From contig NZ_QLMG01000017.1 of the NCBI RefSeq assembly GCF_003259905.1, positions 1-64,000 of the forward strand: a stretch of 64,000 bases of DNA, read 5' to 3'. This stretch comes from Salipiger aestuarii. GTDB lineage: Bacteria; Pseudomonadota; Alphaproteobacteria; Rhodobacterales; Rhodobacteraceae. The notes beneath the pieces were generated by a model. It was given only the letters and a program-made list of their open reading frames with translations. It did no database searches and was not told the origin of the DNA. Shown here piece after piece: positions 23,878 to 33,327 of the stretch (within the stretch, counting starts at the first letter, position 1; each line of letters opens with the position of its first letter). The position numbers were made by a program, and so were the translations under genes.

Positions 23878-24002
23878 GGGTGGGGCGGAGATAGCCGAGC
23901 CGACAGGCGGTGTCCAGAGCCTTTTTGCAGGAAAAATCGCATCCGCCGATGCGTGCGTGATGGCGCTTTCACACGGCGGCGCTCCGGGGTAGAGCTTCGG
24001 CC

Positions 24003-25061
24003 ATGGCACGCAGCTTTGACTCCCTTTCGGGCATCCTTTCGCATGGCTTTGACAGCGTCATCGACGTCCGCAGCCCCGCCGAATTCGCCGAGGACCATAT
24101 TCCCGGCGCCATAAACCTGCCCGTGCTCGACAACGAAGAGCGCGCGCGCGTCGGCACCATCTACAAGCAGCAAAGCCCTTTTCTGGCGCGCAAGATCGGC
24201 GCCGCTCTGGTGTTTCGTAACGCGTCGGGTCATATCGAAGGGCCGCTTGCGCATCATGGGGGCGGCTGGCGCCCGCTGGTCTATTGCTGGCGGGGCGGGC
24301 AACGCTCGGGGTCTTTCGCCTGGATGTTGCAGCAAATCGGCTGGCGCGCCGAAGCGGTCGATGGTGGCTACAAGACCTATCGCAGGCTGGTGACCCGCGC
24401 GCTTTACGACACACCGCTGACGCATCGGTTCCTGCAGCTCGGCGGCTACACCGGGACCGCCAAGACCGCGCTCTTGCCCAAGCTCGCGGCACGCGGCACG
24501 CAGGTGATCGACCTTGAAGGTCTGGCGCGCCATCGCGGCTCGCTTCTGGGGGCGATGCCGGGCGGGCAACCCAGCCAGAAGGGGTTCGAAACCGAGCTGG
24601 CCGCACAGCTGGCACGGCTGGATCCGGAGCGACCGGTGATTGTCGAAGCCGAAAGCAGCAAGATCGGGCAGATCATCCTGCCGCCATCGTTGTGGGACAG
24701 CATGAAGACCGCGCCATGGATCGAGGTGTCGGCGCCGCTGGAGGCGCGCGCGGCCTATCTTGACCGGGCCTATGACGACATTCTGTCTGACGGTGCGCGG
24801 CTTCGAACACAGTTGTCGCCGCTGCGCTTTCATCGCGGCCATGCGCTGGTGGACGCCTGGGAGCGGATGATCGAGGACGGCGCGCGGTTGGCCTTGTGCC
24901 AGTCGCTTGCGGCGGATCATTACGATCCGGCCTATGACAAATCCATGTCGGCGATGACGCCACATGTGCTGGAGCGGTTCGAAACGCCGGCGTTGGACGA
25001 TGCCGCGCTGGAGCGGCTTGCGGACCGGATCGCCAAGCGGCTTCAGACGATTTCGATATGA
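24003..25061 (+). CDS. mnmH: tRNA 2-selenouridine synthase (MnmH/SelU)
   Basis: A 352-residue enzyme that replaces sulfur by selenium in 2-thiouridine at the wobble position of some tRNAs, using selenophosphate. The N-terminal rhodanese domain (about 15-120, VIDVRSPAEFAEDHIPGA) carries the catalytic Cys95 (YCWRGGQRSG). The C-terminal half has a P-loop (GYTGTAKT, about 148-155). Length and order are normal. It is convergent with selD, whose product makes its selenophosphate; the two 3' ends overlap by 19 bases. It lies just outside the satellite array. Confidence 0.93.
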   Translation: MARSFDSLSGILSHGFDSVIDVRSPAEFAEDHIPGAINLPVLDNEERARVGTIYKQQSPFLARKIGAALVFRNASGHIEGPLAHHGGGWRPLVYCWRGGQRSGSFAWMLQQIGWRAEAVDGGYKTYRRLVTRALYDTPLTHRFLQLGGYTGTAKTALLPKLAARGTQVIDLEGLARHRGSLLGAMPGGQPSQKGFETELAAQLARLDPERPVIVEAESSKIGQIILPPSLWDSMKTAPWIEVSAPLEARAAYLDRAYDDILSDGARLRTQLSPLRFHRGHALVDAWERMIEDGARLALCQSLAADHYDPAYDKSMSAMTPHVLERFETPALDDAALERLADRIAKRLQTISI

Positions 25062-27199
25062 CCGGGCCAGTCGCCGGCAATGCAGCCGATCACCGCCGCG
25101 TCATGACCAAGGCTGCGCAACTGCCGCACCTTTGTGGCGCCATCGGGAATGGCGGCCAACAGCCCTCCGGCGGTTTGCGGATCGCATAAAAGCTCGGCGC
25201 GGGGGCTGTCCGGGGCAAGACCGGGAATGGCCGCAAGGTTCTGTGGATACAGGGTCGAGCGGACGCCCTGCGCGGCAAGCGCCTCTGCCCCGGCAAGCAG
25301 GGGGACGGCGTCCAGTACCAGGCGCGCGCCGACGCCAGAGGCGGTCAGGATGCCGTGCAGATGCCCCGCAAGGCCAAAGCCCGTCACATCGGTCATGGCG
25401 TGGGCGTCTCGCAGCAGCTTTGCCGCGTCCCCCTGGGGGCGCGACATGCTGGCCAGGGCCTGCGCCACATCGGCGCCGCGCGCGCGGCCCTGCATTTCGG
25501 CCGCCATGATAACGCCCGAACCGATGGGCCTGGTGAGGATCAGATCGTCGCCCTCCCGCGCGCGCGAAAGAGTGATGGGCGCGCGGTCACACAGGCCGGT
25601 CAACGTGAAGCCGATGGTCAGCTCATCGCCCATCGAGCTGTGGCCCCCGACGATCTCGGCGCCCGCGCCGCGCAGGATCTCGCCGGCGGCGATCAGGATT
25701 TCCGAAAGGCTGCGCTCGGCCAGGGCTTCGGACATCCGGGGCAGGGTGATGCTTGCGGTGGCGGCCTGGGGCTGCGCGCCCATCGCCCAGATGTCGCCCA
25801 GGGCGTGCACGGCGGTGATCCGGGCCATCAGCACCGGATCGGCGGTGAAGGCGCGCAAATGATCGGTGGTCATCACCTGCCGCGCGCCGCCGGTCAGCAG
25901 CAGCGCCGCATCGTCGCCGGGCAAGGGGGTGACGTCGGCGCGAACCGGCGCGGGCAGGCGGGACAGCGCCGCGCCAAGGGCCGCGCGCCCGACCTTGGCG
26001 CCGCAGCCGCCGCACATGGGTTTGTCACCAAGCGCATCGGACGTGCCCGCGGCGCGCGGGACCGGCAGCGGGGGCGGCGCCATTTCGGGCAGATCGGCAA
26101 GCTTGCGCATGAATTTACGGTCGATGCGATCCTTCCAGCGCCACATCAGCGATCCCGACGGGGCAAGGCCGAACCGGTCGGCAAGAGCGGATTTTTCGCC
26201 CAGCGAGATCAGCTTGAGATAGTCCTTTTGCGGGTGGTAGCTGCGCAGGGCACCGTCCTCGGCCAGGCGCCTGCGCAGGTTTTCAAACAGCACTGGCGCC
26301 TGGCGCACGGCAAAGACGCCCGCTTTCGGGCGCGGCGTCCGGGTCATGTGCGCGCAGTCTCCGGCGGCGAAAATGCCCGGGTCAGAGCTTTGCAGCGTGG
26401 GGGCTACGGCGATGAAACCGTCCTGCGTGGCCAGCCCGCTTTGCGCAAGCCAGGGCGCGGGCCAGGCCCCGGCGGCGCCGGTGACGAAATGTGCGGCGAT
26501 GATGTCGCCGTTTTCCAGGCGCAGGCCCTCTGGCGTGACGCCGGCCACGGGGGTGTTTTCGTGCAGGGTCACGCCTTGCGCGGCCAGCGCCCGGCGCAAC
26601 CGCCGTGCCGCGCGCGGGCGCAGCGCGGCCAAGGCGGTGGACCGGTCGACCAGGTGGACCTGCGCGTCCCGCGATCGGTCGCGCAGGGCGTGGGCCATCG
26701 CGGCGGCCAGCTCGGCTCCGGCAACGCCGCTGCCGATGACGGCAACGCTGGCAGGACCGGTGCCATCGCGGAATGCGGCCCACCTCTGGGCGAAAGGGCC
26801 CAGCGGTTTGGCGGGAACCGCGTGATCGGCAAATCCCGGCAGATCGGGCATGGCCGATGTGATGCCGATGTCGACCGAGGCAACATCGAAGCCGACCGGC
26901 GGACGGTCGGGCAGGTGGATCTGACGCGCGTCGAGGTCGATGCCGTCGACGGCCCCAAGGATCACCCGCGCTCCGGCGAAACGCGCAAGCCTTACCAGGT
27001 CGATGTCCAGATCGTCACGGCTGTAATGCCCGGCGACAAAGCCCGGAAGCATCCCTGAATACGGCGCGGTGGGGCCTGGATTTACAAGGGTCACGCGGGC
27101 GCCAGGCAGCGGAGACATTCCCCACATGCGCAGGACGAGCGCGTGGGCGTGACCGCCCCCGATCAGCACAAGGTCTTTGGTAAGGGGGAGAGACATCAT
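25043..27199 (-). CDS. selD: Selenide, water dikinase fused to an FAD-dependent oxidoreductase
   Basis: A 718-residue fusion. Residues 1-370 are a type II NADH dehydrogenase-like flavoprotein (FAD-binding VLIGGGHAHALVL at the N-terminus, a second dinucleotide site VAVIGSGVAGAELA, and FAAGDCAHM near the end). From about residue 380 it is SelD, with CGGCGAKVG holding the catalytic Cys and Lys, then metal/ATP-binding GDDAALL, GGHSSMGDE and TDVTGFGLAGHL. It makes selenophosphate from selenide and ATP. The oxidoreductase may supply reduced selenium. The fused form is known in proteobacteria. The start is set at ATG 27199 (MMSLPLTKD); a longer frame to 27334 looks non-coding. Confidence 0.92.
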   Translation of the reverse strand: MMSLPLTKDLVLIGGGHAHALVLRMWGMSPLPGARVTLVNPGPTAPYSGMLPGFVAGHYSRDDLDIDLVRLARFAGARVILGAVDGIDLDARQIHLPDRPPVGFDVASVDIGITSAMPDLPGFADHAVPAKPLGPFAQRWAAFRDGTGPASVAVIGSGVAGAELAAAMAHALRDRSRDAQVHLVDRSTALAALRPRAARRLRRALAAQGVTLHENTPVAGVTPEGLRLENGDIIAAHFVTGAAGAWPAPWLAQSGLATQDGFIAVAPTLQSSDPGIFAAGDCAHMTRTPRPKAGVFAVRQAPVLFENLRRRLAEDGALRSYHPQKDYLKLISLGEKSALADRFGLAPSGSLMWRWKDRIDRKFMRKLADLPEMAPPPLPVPRAAGTSDALGDKPMCGGCGAKVGRAALGAALSRLPAPVRADVTPLPGDDAALLLTGGARQVMTTDHLRAFTADPVLMARITAVHALGDIWAMGAQPQAATASITLPRMSEALAERSLSEILIAAGEILRGAGAEIVGGHSSMGDELTIGFTLTGLCDRAPITLSRAREGDDLILTRPIGSGVIMAAEMQGRARGADVAQALASMSRPQGDAAKLLRDAHAMTDVTGFGLAGHLHGILTASGVGARLVLDAVPLLAGAEALAAQGVRSTLYPQNLAAIPGLAPDSPRAELLCDPQTAGGLLAAIPDGATKVRQLRSLGHDAAVIGCIAGDWPGHIEIV

Positions 27200-27338
27200 G
27201 GGGCGGCTTCCGGACCTGGCATTGCCGCAAGCCTTTAGCATGGTGCGCTGCGCCTGCCCATTGCCGAAGGAGCGGTGCGGCAAAGGGCGCGCGGCCTGCC
27301 CCCCCCTGGCCTCTCGGCACCGCCCCTGGGACAATTCG

Positions 27339-28391
27339 TCAGAAAACGGCCCTGTCGGATCGACCCTGGCGGATCGCCAGGCCGTCGCCGTCGAAAAGGT
27401 GGGTCTGGCCGTCTTCGAACTTCAGGCCGACGGGCTGGCCGGGGGCAAGGCCGGTGTCGCCATGCGCCCGGATCGTGAGCTTGCCCGCGCTGCCGCAATC
27501 GGCGATCACATAGGTGTCGGCGCCAAGATATTCCAGCACATCGACTGTGCCGTCGATCTGCCCGCTACCCGCTGCGCCAAGGGCGATGTGTTCGGGGCGG
27601 ATGCCGAAATGCGCCGCCGTCCGGGGCAGCGGGGCGGGCAGGCGCAGCTCGGGCGTGGTCGCCGCGAAGACGTTCATCTTGGGCGAGCCGATGAACTGCG
27701 CGACAAACAGGTTGCCGGGCCGCTCGTACAGCTCACGCGGGCTGCCGACCTGGCTGACGCGGCCGGCCTCAAGCACCACGATGCGGTCCGCAAGGGTCAT
27801 CGCCTCGACCTGGTCATGGGTAACGTAGATCATCGTCGATTTCAGCGACTGGTGCAGCTTGGCGATTTCGTAACGCATTTCGACGCGCAGGGCGGCGTCA
27901 AGGTTCGACAAGGGCTCGTCGAACAGAAAGGCGGTGGGGTCGCGCACGATGGACCGCCCGATGGCAACGCGCTGGCGCTGCCCGCCCGACAAATCCTTGG
28001 GGCGGCGATCCAGAAGGGGTTCCAGTTTCAGCACACGGGCGGCCTCATCGACCTTGGCGTCCATCTCGGCCCTGGGCACGCCCGCGGCTCTGAGCGAAAA
28101 GCCCATGTTGTCGCGCACGCTCATGTGCGGGTACAAAGCGTAGCTCTGGAACACCATGGCAAGGCCGCGTCGGGCGGGCGGCTCGGCGGTGGCGTCGGTG
28201 GCGCCGATCATGATCTGCCCGCGCGATGTTTCCTCCAGCCCGGCGATCATCCGCAGCAGGGTGGATTTGCCACAGCCAGACGGGCCGACGAAGATGATGA
28301 ATTCGCCTTCCTCGATGGCCAGATCGACGCCCTTGATAACCTGCGCTTCGCCGTACCATTTTTCGACGGACTTCAGTTCGATGCTTGCCAT
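27339..28391 (-). CDS. Carbohydrate ABC transporter ATP-binding protein (MalK/UgpC family)
   Basis: A 350-residue ATPase. Walker [10 protein letters not shown] (about 36-44), signature LSGGQRQR, Walker [12 protein letters not shown] and the switch His in [12 protein letters not shown] are intact. A C-terminal OB-type regulatory region (about 240-350) marks the MalK/UgpC group. It energises uptake through the two permeases encoded upstream in the same operon. Gene order is substrate-binding protein, permease, permease, ATPase. Substrate not identifiable; sugars, polyols or glycerol-phosphate-type compounds are likely. Confidence 0.9.
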   Translation of the reverse strand: MASIELKSVEKWYGEAQVIKGVDLAIEEGEFIIFVGPSGCGKSTLLRMIAGLEETSRGQIMIGATDATAEPPARRGLAMVFQSYALYPHMSVRDNMGFSLRAAGVPRAEMDAKVDEAARVLKLEPLLDRRPKDLSGGQRQRVAIGRSIVRDPTAFLFDEPLSNLDAALRVEMRYEIAKLHQSLKSTMIYVTHDQVEAMTLADRIVVLEAGRVSQVGSPRELYERPGNLFVAQFIGSPKMNVFAATTPELRLPAPLPRTAAHFGIRPEHIALGAAGSGQIDGTVDVLEYLGADTYVIADCGSAGKLTIRAHGDTGLAPGQPVGLKFEDGQTHLFDGDGLAIRQGRSDRAVF

Positions 28392-28427
28392 TCGTTCTTT
28401 CTCCTGCCGCGTCGGAGCGGCGACCGT

Positions 28428-29627
28428 TTATCCCTTGACCGAACCCGCGGTCAGCCCCTTGGTCATGAACCGTTCCAGCCCGAGGAAAATCAGCATGATC
28501 GGCACCGTCGCGATCACCGAACCGGCCATCAGGTGCTGGCGTGGAATCTCGGACGAGTTGAGCGATGCGATCCCCCGCGTCAGCGTGAATTTCGATGGAT
28601 CGTCGAGCAGCATGAACGCCAGCAGGAATTCGTTCCAGGCGATCATGAACACATACAGCGACACCGATGCCAGGGCCGGCAGCGACAGCGGCAGCGTGAT
28701 CTTCCAGATCACGGCCAGGCGTGACAGCCCGTCCATCAGCCCGGCCTCTTCGACCTCGGACGGCAGGCCCCGGAAATAGCCCTGAAGCATGTAGAGCGCC
28801 ACGGGGATGGTCGTCACCGGATAGATCATCACGATACCAAAGATCGTGTTGCGCAGGCCGGTCATCGAAAACGCGATGTAGATCGGCAGCGCCAGCACGA
28901 TCATCGGCACCATGTAGATCAGCAGGACCGAGCGCGAGAACATCGCCTGTCCCCTGAACCGCAGCCGCGCGACGGCGTAGGCGCCGGGGATGGCAAAGGC
29001 CAGCGTGATGAACACCGTCAACACCGAAATGTAAAAGCTCGTCCACAGGTAGCTGCCGAAACTATACTGGGTCAGGAGCTCGTAATAACTGTCGAACAGG
29101 TGCCAGCCGCGCGACAGATCCAGCGAGAAATCCAGCGGGTTCGCCATCAGCGCCGCCTGATTTTTCAGGCTGGTCATCACCATCACATAAAACGGAATGA
29201 CCACGATGGCGGTAAAGAAGATATAGCCAAAGCCGGTAAGGAAGCGGATCACCGATTCCTCGAACTCGTGGCGCGACAGGGCGCCCGGCCGCAGTTCTTC
29301 GGTCATCTTGGCAAGGCCAAGGGCGGTGAACAGCGCCACCGCGCCGTGGCCCACGACCAGCGCCAGCATGCCGATGTCGCCCGACACCATCGGGCCTGCG
29401 CCAAACATGCCGGCCAGCGCCGCCGCCAGAGCCGCCCCCCAAAGCGCGGGCGCCCCATACAGCGCCGCCATGCCGATGGCGGCGCCCCAGGGCAGCGTCA
29501 GCAGCGTCGGGCGGAAGGCTGCGCCGGTGGCAAAGCTCATCGCGACCGCCATCGTCACCGCGATGACGAAACACCACAACGCCCCCAGAACCGGCGCCGT
29601 CATGTACCCGAAACGCACCGCTTTCAT
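28428..29627 (-). CDS. Carbohydrate ABC transporter permease (MalG-type) with N-terminal extension
   Basis: A 399-residue membrane protein. The start at 29627 is supported by CAGGAG eight bases upstream. The C-terminal 270 residues are a standard MalG-type permease with an EAA loop (EVEEAGLMDGLSRLAVIWKI) between the fourth and fifth helices. The first about 110 residues add roughly three hydrophobic segments (for example GALWCFVIAVTMAVAMSFA and MLALVVGHGAVALFTALGL) absent from typical 270-300-residue MalG proteins. It lies 36 bases upstream of the ATPase gene. Confidence 0.88.
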   Translation of the reverse strand: MKAVRFGYMTAPVLGALWCFVIAVTMAVAMSFATGAAFRPTLLTLPWGAAIGMAALYGAPALWGAALAAALAGMFGAGPMVSGDIGMLALVVGHGAVALFTALGLAKMTEELRPGALSRHEFEESVIRFLTGFGYIFFTAIVVIPFYVMVMTSLKNQAALMANPLDFSLDLSRGWHLFDSYYELLTQYSFGSYLWTSFYISVLTVFITLAFAIPGAYAVARLRFRGQAMFSRSVLLIYMVPMIVLALPIYIAFSMTGLRNTIFGIVMIYPVTTIPVALYMLQGYFRGLPSEVEEAGLMDGLSRLAVIWKITLPLSLPALASVSLYVFMIAWNEFLLAFMLLDDPSKFTLTRGIASLNSSEIPRQHLMAGSVIATVPIMLIFLGLERFMTKGLTAGSVKG

Positions 29628-29691
29628 GACTGGACTCCTGTTTTCGCCCGCTCGGGATGGCATTGGGCGGGGCGGGGGGGCGACGCGATCC

Positions 29692-30933
29692 TCATAGTCC
29701 TTCCTCCCGGCTGATGACCTTGAAGAAGAACACCGAAAACAGCAGCAGGCAGCAGAAGATCAGCACCGCGACCGCCGCCCCCGCGCCGATGTTGGACAGC
29801 GCGAACGCCTGTTCATAGACATTCACCGTCAGCACCCGCGTGCCGGCGTTGCCGCCGGTCAGCAGGAAGATGTCGTCGAACTTGTTGAAGGTCCAGATGA
29901 AGCGCAGCAGGAAAAGCACCGACAGGATGCCCAGCAACTGCGGCAGCGACAGGTAGCGGAATTTCTGGAACGGAGACGCGCCGTCCATGTCCGCCGCTTC
30001 GTACATGTCGGTGTCGATCGACTGCATGCGCGCCAGAATGAACAGGAAGGACAGCGGGAAATAGCGCCAGATCTCGAACAGCGTTACCATGATAAGTGCC
30101 AGCGGGCGCTCGCCGAAAAAGTTGATCGCCTCGCTGCTGACGCCCATCTGGATCAGCAGCGCGTTGGCCGACCCCGAGAACGGATCGAACAGCAGGATCC
30201 AGGCAAAGGCCACCGCGATCACCGGCGCCACATAGGGGAACAGGTACAGCCCGCGCAAAAATCCCTGACCGCGAAAGGACTTGTTGAGCAAAAGGGCGGC
30301 GAACAGCCCCATGACCAGCGCCCCCAGCGTACCGAAGACCGTGTAGAACAGGGTGATGCCAAACACCGCCCAGAATTCCGACCCGTCAAACACTTGCGCA
30401 AAATTCTCCAGCGTAAAGTCAAGGTTTGTCAGGATGTTGCTGGCCTTGCCGTCGATGATCGGGTCGCTGTCCCCGGCGCCGGGCCCGTCGAAATAGGCGG
30501 CGGTGGCGGTCACTGGAACGCGCAGCTCGTCTCGGGTGCCGCCCTCCCAGTCGCCGAAATCGCAGGCAAGACGCCCCTCGGCGATGTCGCAGCGCGGGTC
30601 GATTTCGGTCGGGGTCAGCCCGTCGGGCCAGGTGTCGACAAGCGTCACTCCGAGGATCTGCTGGTCCTGCGAGGAGTTGCGCAGCCGGTAACGCAGCACG
30701 GCCTTGTCGCCCGCCGCTTCCAGATCGCCGCGAATATCTTCGCGCACGATGGGCGTGGGGGGGCGCAGGTCGGCCAGGCCAACCGGTTTGAAACTGATCC
30801 AGAAGACCGCCAGCAGCGGCAGCAGCACCACCAGCGAAACCGCGATCAGGGTCGGTGCCAGCAACCCCCAGGCAAGGCGCGCCTCGCGCCGGCCAAGCGG
30901 CCCGGTACCGGTAGGAGGGGTGGCGTCGGTCAT
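29692..30933 (-). CDS. Carbohydrate ABC transporter permease (MalF-type) with large loop
   Basis: A 413-residue membrane protein, start at 30933 (MTDATPPTGTGPLGRR). The first transmembrane segment is at about 24-48. An inserted region of about 130 residues (50-180) follows, with no hydrophobic segment and two cysteines (DPRCDIAEGRLACDFGDW). Its position puts it in the periplasm, like the P2 loop of MalF. The remaining helices and the EAA loop (YEAADMDGASPFQKFRYLSLPQL) are standard. It pairs with the MalG-type permease 64 bases downstream. Confidence 0.88.
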   Translation of the reverse strand: MTDATPPTGTGPLGRREARLAWGLLAPTLIAVSLVVLLPLLAVFWISFKPVGLADLRPPTPIVREDIRGDLEAAGDKAVLRYRLRNSSQDQQILGVTLVDTWPDGLTPTEIDPRCDIAEGRLACDFGDWEGGTRDELRVPVTATAAYFDGPGAGDSDPIIDGKASNILTNLDFTLENFAQVFDGSEFWAVFGITLFYTVFGTLGALVMGLFAALLLNKSFRGQGFLRGLYLFPYVAPVIAVAFAWILLFDPFSGSANALLIQMGVSSEAINFFGERPLALIMVTLFEIWRYFPLSFLFILARMQSIDTDMYEAADMDGASPFQKFRYLSLPQLLGILSVLFLLRFIWTFNKFDDIFLLTGGNAGTRVLTVNVYEQAFALSNIGAGAAVAVLIFCCLLLFSVFFFKVISREEGL

Positions 30934-30953
30934 CTTGCGGGCTCCGAAGAAAG

Positions 30954-30978
30954 CAAAAGCCCCCGCCCCCGGGCGGGG
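30954..30978 (-). terminator. Intra-operon hairpin between binding protein and permease genes
   Basis: CCCCGCC (30961-30967) pairs with GGCGGGG (30972-30978). On the minus strand it is followed by GCTTTTGC. Partial termination or mRNA protection here would give an excess of the binding-protein transcript over the permeases. Confidence 0.5.
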
Positions 30979-30999
30979 CGAGGGCAACGGCGAGAGGGG

Positions 31000-32349
31000 T
31001 TACCGGATCCTGGCCAGCTCGTCGTTCATTTCGGCAACAGCGCCGGCGGCGTCGATCTGCCCGTCGATGAATGCGCGTACCACGCGGTTGACGACCTGGC
31101 TGTTGATCATCTTGGACGCCAGCGCCAGCTGCCCGTCTTCGACGCCCCAGCGTTGGGCGGTGTCCAGCCCGCTGACGATCTCGTCGATCATTTCTTGCGG
31201 ATACAGTTCGCCCAGGGGCGCCTTGCGGTCCACGCCGACCGGAAGCTCGGCCCATTGCGTGACGAAATACTCGGGATCGTCGGCGTTGCCACGGCGCACC
31301 GGAAATTTGCCTTCGGGCGCGATGGACAGCGTGTCGACATAGCCCTGGTCCATCGAATACTTGACGAAATCAATGGCGTCGTCGGTCGAAGCATCGCCGG
31401 TGATGCCGAACATGTTGATCAACGCCCAAGCGGCCCCATCCGGGTTGGACGGCCCCGAGAACGTGGTCACGATGCCGGTTTTCGATGCCAGTTCGGTCGA
31501 TGTCGGGTCATCGGTGATGGTGGGCGGCGCGCTGTCGCGCAGGCCCGCCAGTTCATCCAGGATGAACGGCGACCAGATAATCATCGCGGCGTTGCCCGAG
31601 AAATACAGCGTGCGCGACTGATCCCAGTACAGATCCCCCGGAGGCGACGCCGTGGCGATGGCCTTGTAGAATTCCAGCACCTCGGTGGTTTTTGCCTCGT
31701 CGAGCGGCTGGAACCCGTCGGGGCCGACCGGCGACACGCCGTTGGCCAGAAAGACATGCTCCAGAACCTGGCTCATGAAATCCTCGTCGACCTTGGTGGC
31801 GGCGACAAAGCCGTACATCTCGGGCGGGTTGTGCAGTGCCTCCAGCGCGGCCTCGACGTTGGCGAAGGATGTCGGGGCCTCAAGGCCCGCCTCGTCGAAC
31901 AGATCCTTGCGATAGACGATCATCTGGGTCCAGCCATCGGCGGGCACCGACGCATACCCGCCGTCGAAGGCGGCGATTTCCAGCGCGCCGGGGGCGAAGG
32001 TGTCCGCGCCCAGATCCTCGATCGCGTCGGTCGCGGCATCGGGGTCCAGGATGCCCGCCTCGACCCAGGGCAGCGCGTAGCTGATCGGGTGATAGATCAC
32101 GTCTGGCAGATCGCCCGCAGCATAGGCGGCCGTGGCGCGGGTGCCCAGTTCGGATTCGGTGACGGGGATCACCTCGACCTCGTTGCCGGTGGCTTCGGTA
32201 AAGGCGTCGGCCATGGCCTGCTGGCGGGCCAGGCGTTCGGGTTGTTCCTCGGTGGTCCAGAAGCGGATGGTTTCGGCGCCGGCGGCGTTGGCCGCCAGGG
32301 CCAGGGCCATCGCGGCGCTGCCCAGAAGCGGCAATCTGATGGATGTCAT
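31000..32349 (-). CDS. ABC transporter substrate-binding protein (carbohydrate-type)
   Basis: A 449-residue extracytoplasmic solute-binding protein of the family 1 type. A perfect AGGAGG ribosome-binding site precedes ATG 32349. A signal peptide (LPLLGSAAMALALAANAAGA, cut after AGA) starts the protein, followed by ETIRFWTTEEQPERL and typical lobes with VPADGWTQMIVYRKDLFDEAGL and WSPFILDELAGLRD. It captures the substrate and delivers it to the two permeases of the same operon. Confidence 0.9.
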   Translation of the reverse strand: MTSIRLPLLGSAAMALALAANAAGAETIRFWTTEEQPERLARQQAMADAFTEATGNEVEVIPVTESELGTRATAAYAAGDLPDVIYHPISYALPWVEAGILDPDAATDAIEDLGADTFAPGALEIAAFDGGYASVPADGWTQMIVYRKDLFDEAGLEAPTSFANVEAALEALHNPPEMYGFVAATKVDEDFMSQVLEHVFLANGVSPVGPDGFQPLDEAKTTEVLEFYKAIATASPPGDLYWDQSRTLYFSGNAAMIIWSPFILDELAGLRDSAPPTITDDPTSTELASKTGIVTTFSGPSNPDGAAWALINMFGITGDASTDDAIDFVKYSMDQGYVDTLSIAPEGKFPVRRGNADDPEYFVTQWAELPVGVDRKAPLGELYPQEMIDEIVSGLDTAQRWGVEDGQLALASKMINSQVVNRVVRAFIDGQIDAAGAVAEMNDELARIR

Positions 32350-32613
32350 GGGATCCTCCTGTCGAAAGTCATGGTGTGAAAAACGGGATGGGCCGGGCAG
32401 CGGAGAGGCCCGATATGTCGATTGGCTGACGATCCGGAAAACAGGCCGCGCCGAAGAGCGCCGCACCAGCTGGCACGGGGTGGCCGGTGCGATACATTCC
32501 GTCTGCCTCTGGCAGCATGCAAGCGGTTCTCCCTTGGGCGCAGGCTCGGCGCTAAATCCGCTCAGTGCAAGGAAAAGTTGCGCCGCACCGCAGAAACTCG
32601 TCCCGTTGTCACG

Positions 32614-33309
32614 TCAGATGGACACCCTGGCCAGCAGATCCTCGCGGTCGATTTCGCCGGCGCGGCCCGCAAGCGACACCGCGCCGCGCTGGACAGCCAC
32701 GAAACTGTCCGCAAGATCCCACATGAAATCGAAATACTGCTCGACCAGAATGATGGCCATGTCGCCCTGATCGCGCAATTGGGCGATCACCCGGCCAATC
32801 TGCTGGATGATGTTTGGCTGGATGCCTTCGGTCGGCTCGTCCAGCAACAGCACGCGGGGTTTCGAAATCAGCGCCCGCGCGATGGCGAGCTGCTGTTGCT
32901 GCCCCCCCGACAGATCACCGCCGCGCCGGTGCAGGAAATCCTTGAGGATCGGGAACAGATCGAAAATATGCGGCGGCACCGTGTGTTCGGACCGGGGCAG
33001 GCAGGCAAAGCCGGTTTCCAGATTTTCCTGCACGGTCATCAACGGAAACACCTCGCGCCCCTGCGGCACATAGGCGATCCCGGCGCGCCCCGCCTGAAAC
33101 GCCGACAGGTGGTTCAGCGGTTTACCATCCAGCGTGATCGTGCCGCCGGAATAGGGGTGCCGCCCGGCGATGGCTTTCAGCAGCGATGTCTTGCCGACCC
33201 CGTTGGTGCCGGTCACGGCGGTGACCTTGCCGGGTTCCGCGGTCAGCGAAATGCCATGCAGGATCTGGCTTTGCCCGTATTTGAGGGTCAGGTTCTCGAC
33301 GCTCAGCAT
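32614..33309 (-). CDS. urtE: Urea ABC transporter ATP-binding protein UrtE
   Basis: A 231-residue LivF-type ATPase. Walker A is GTNGVGKTS (about 34-42, Thr replacing the common Pro), signature LSGGQQQQLAIARAL, Walker B VLLLDEPTEGIQP. The TEGIQP box and the gene order urtA-B-C-D-E identify the urea/short-chain amide importer rather than a branched-chain amino acid system. It is the last gene of the operon. The 264-base gap to the next operon contains no gene I recognise. Confidence 0.92.
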   Translation of the reverse strand: MLSVENLTLKYGQSQILHGISLTAEPGKVTAVTGTNGVGKTSLLKAIAGRHPYSGGTITLDGKPLNHLSAFQAGRAGIAYVPQGREVFPLMTVQENLETGFACLPRSEHTVPPHIFDLFPILKDFLHRRGGDLSGGQQQQLAIARALISKPRVLLLDEPTEGIQPNIIQQIGRVIAQLRDQGDMAIILVEQYFDFMWDLADSFVAVQRGAVSLAGRAGEIDREDLLARVSI

Positions 33310-33327
33310 GATGCGGTCCTTTCGCGC

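Noticed and set aside
25043-27199. In-frame UGA (selenocysteine) in SelD
   Set aside because: The active-site position is encoded as Cys in CGGC and the frame has no internal TGA.
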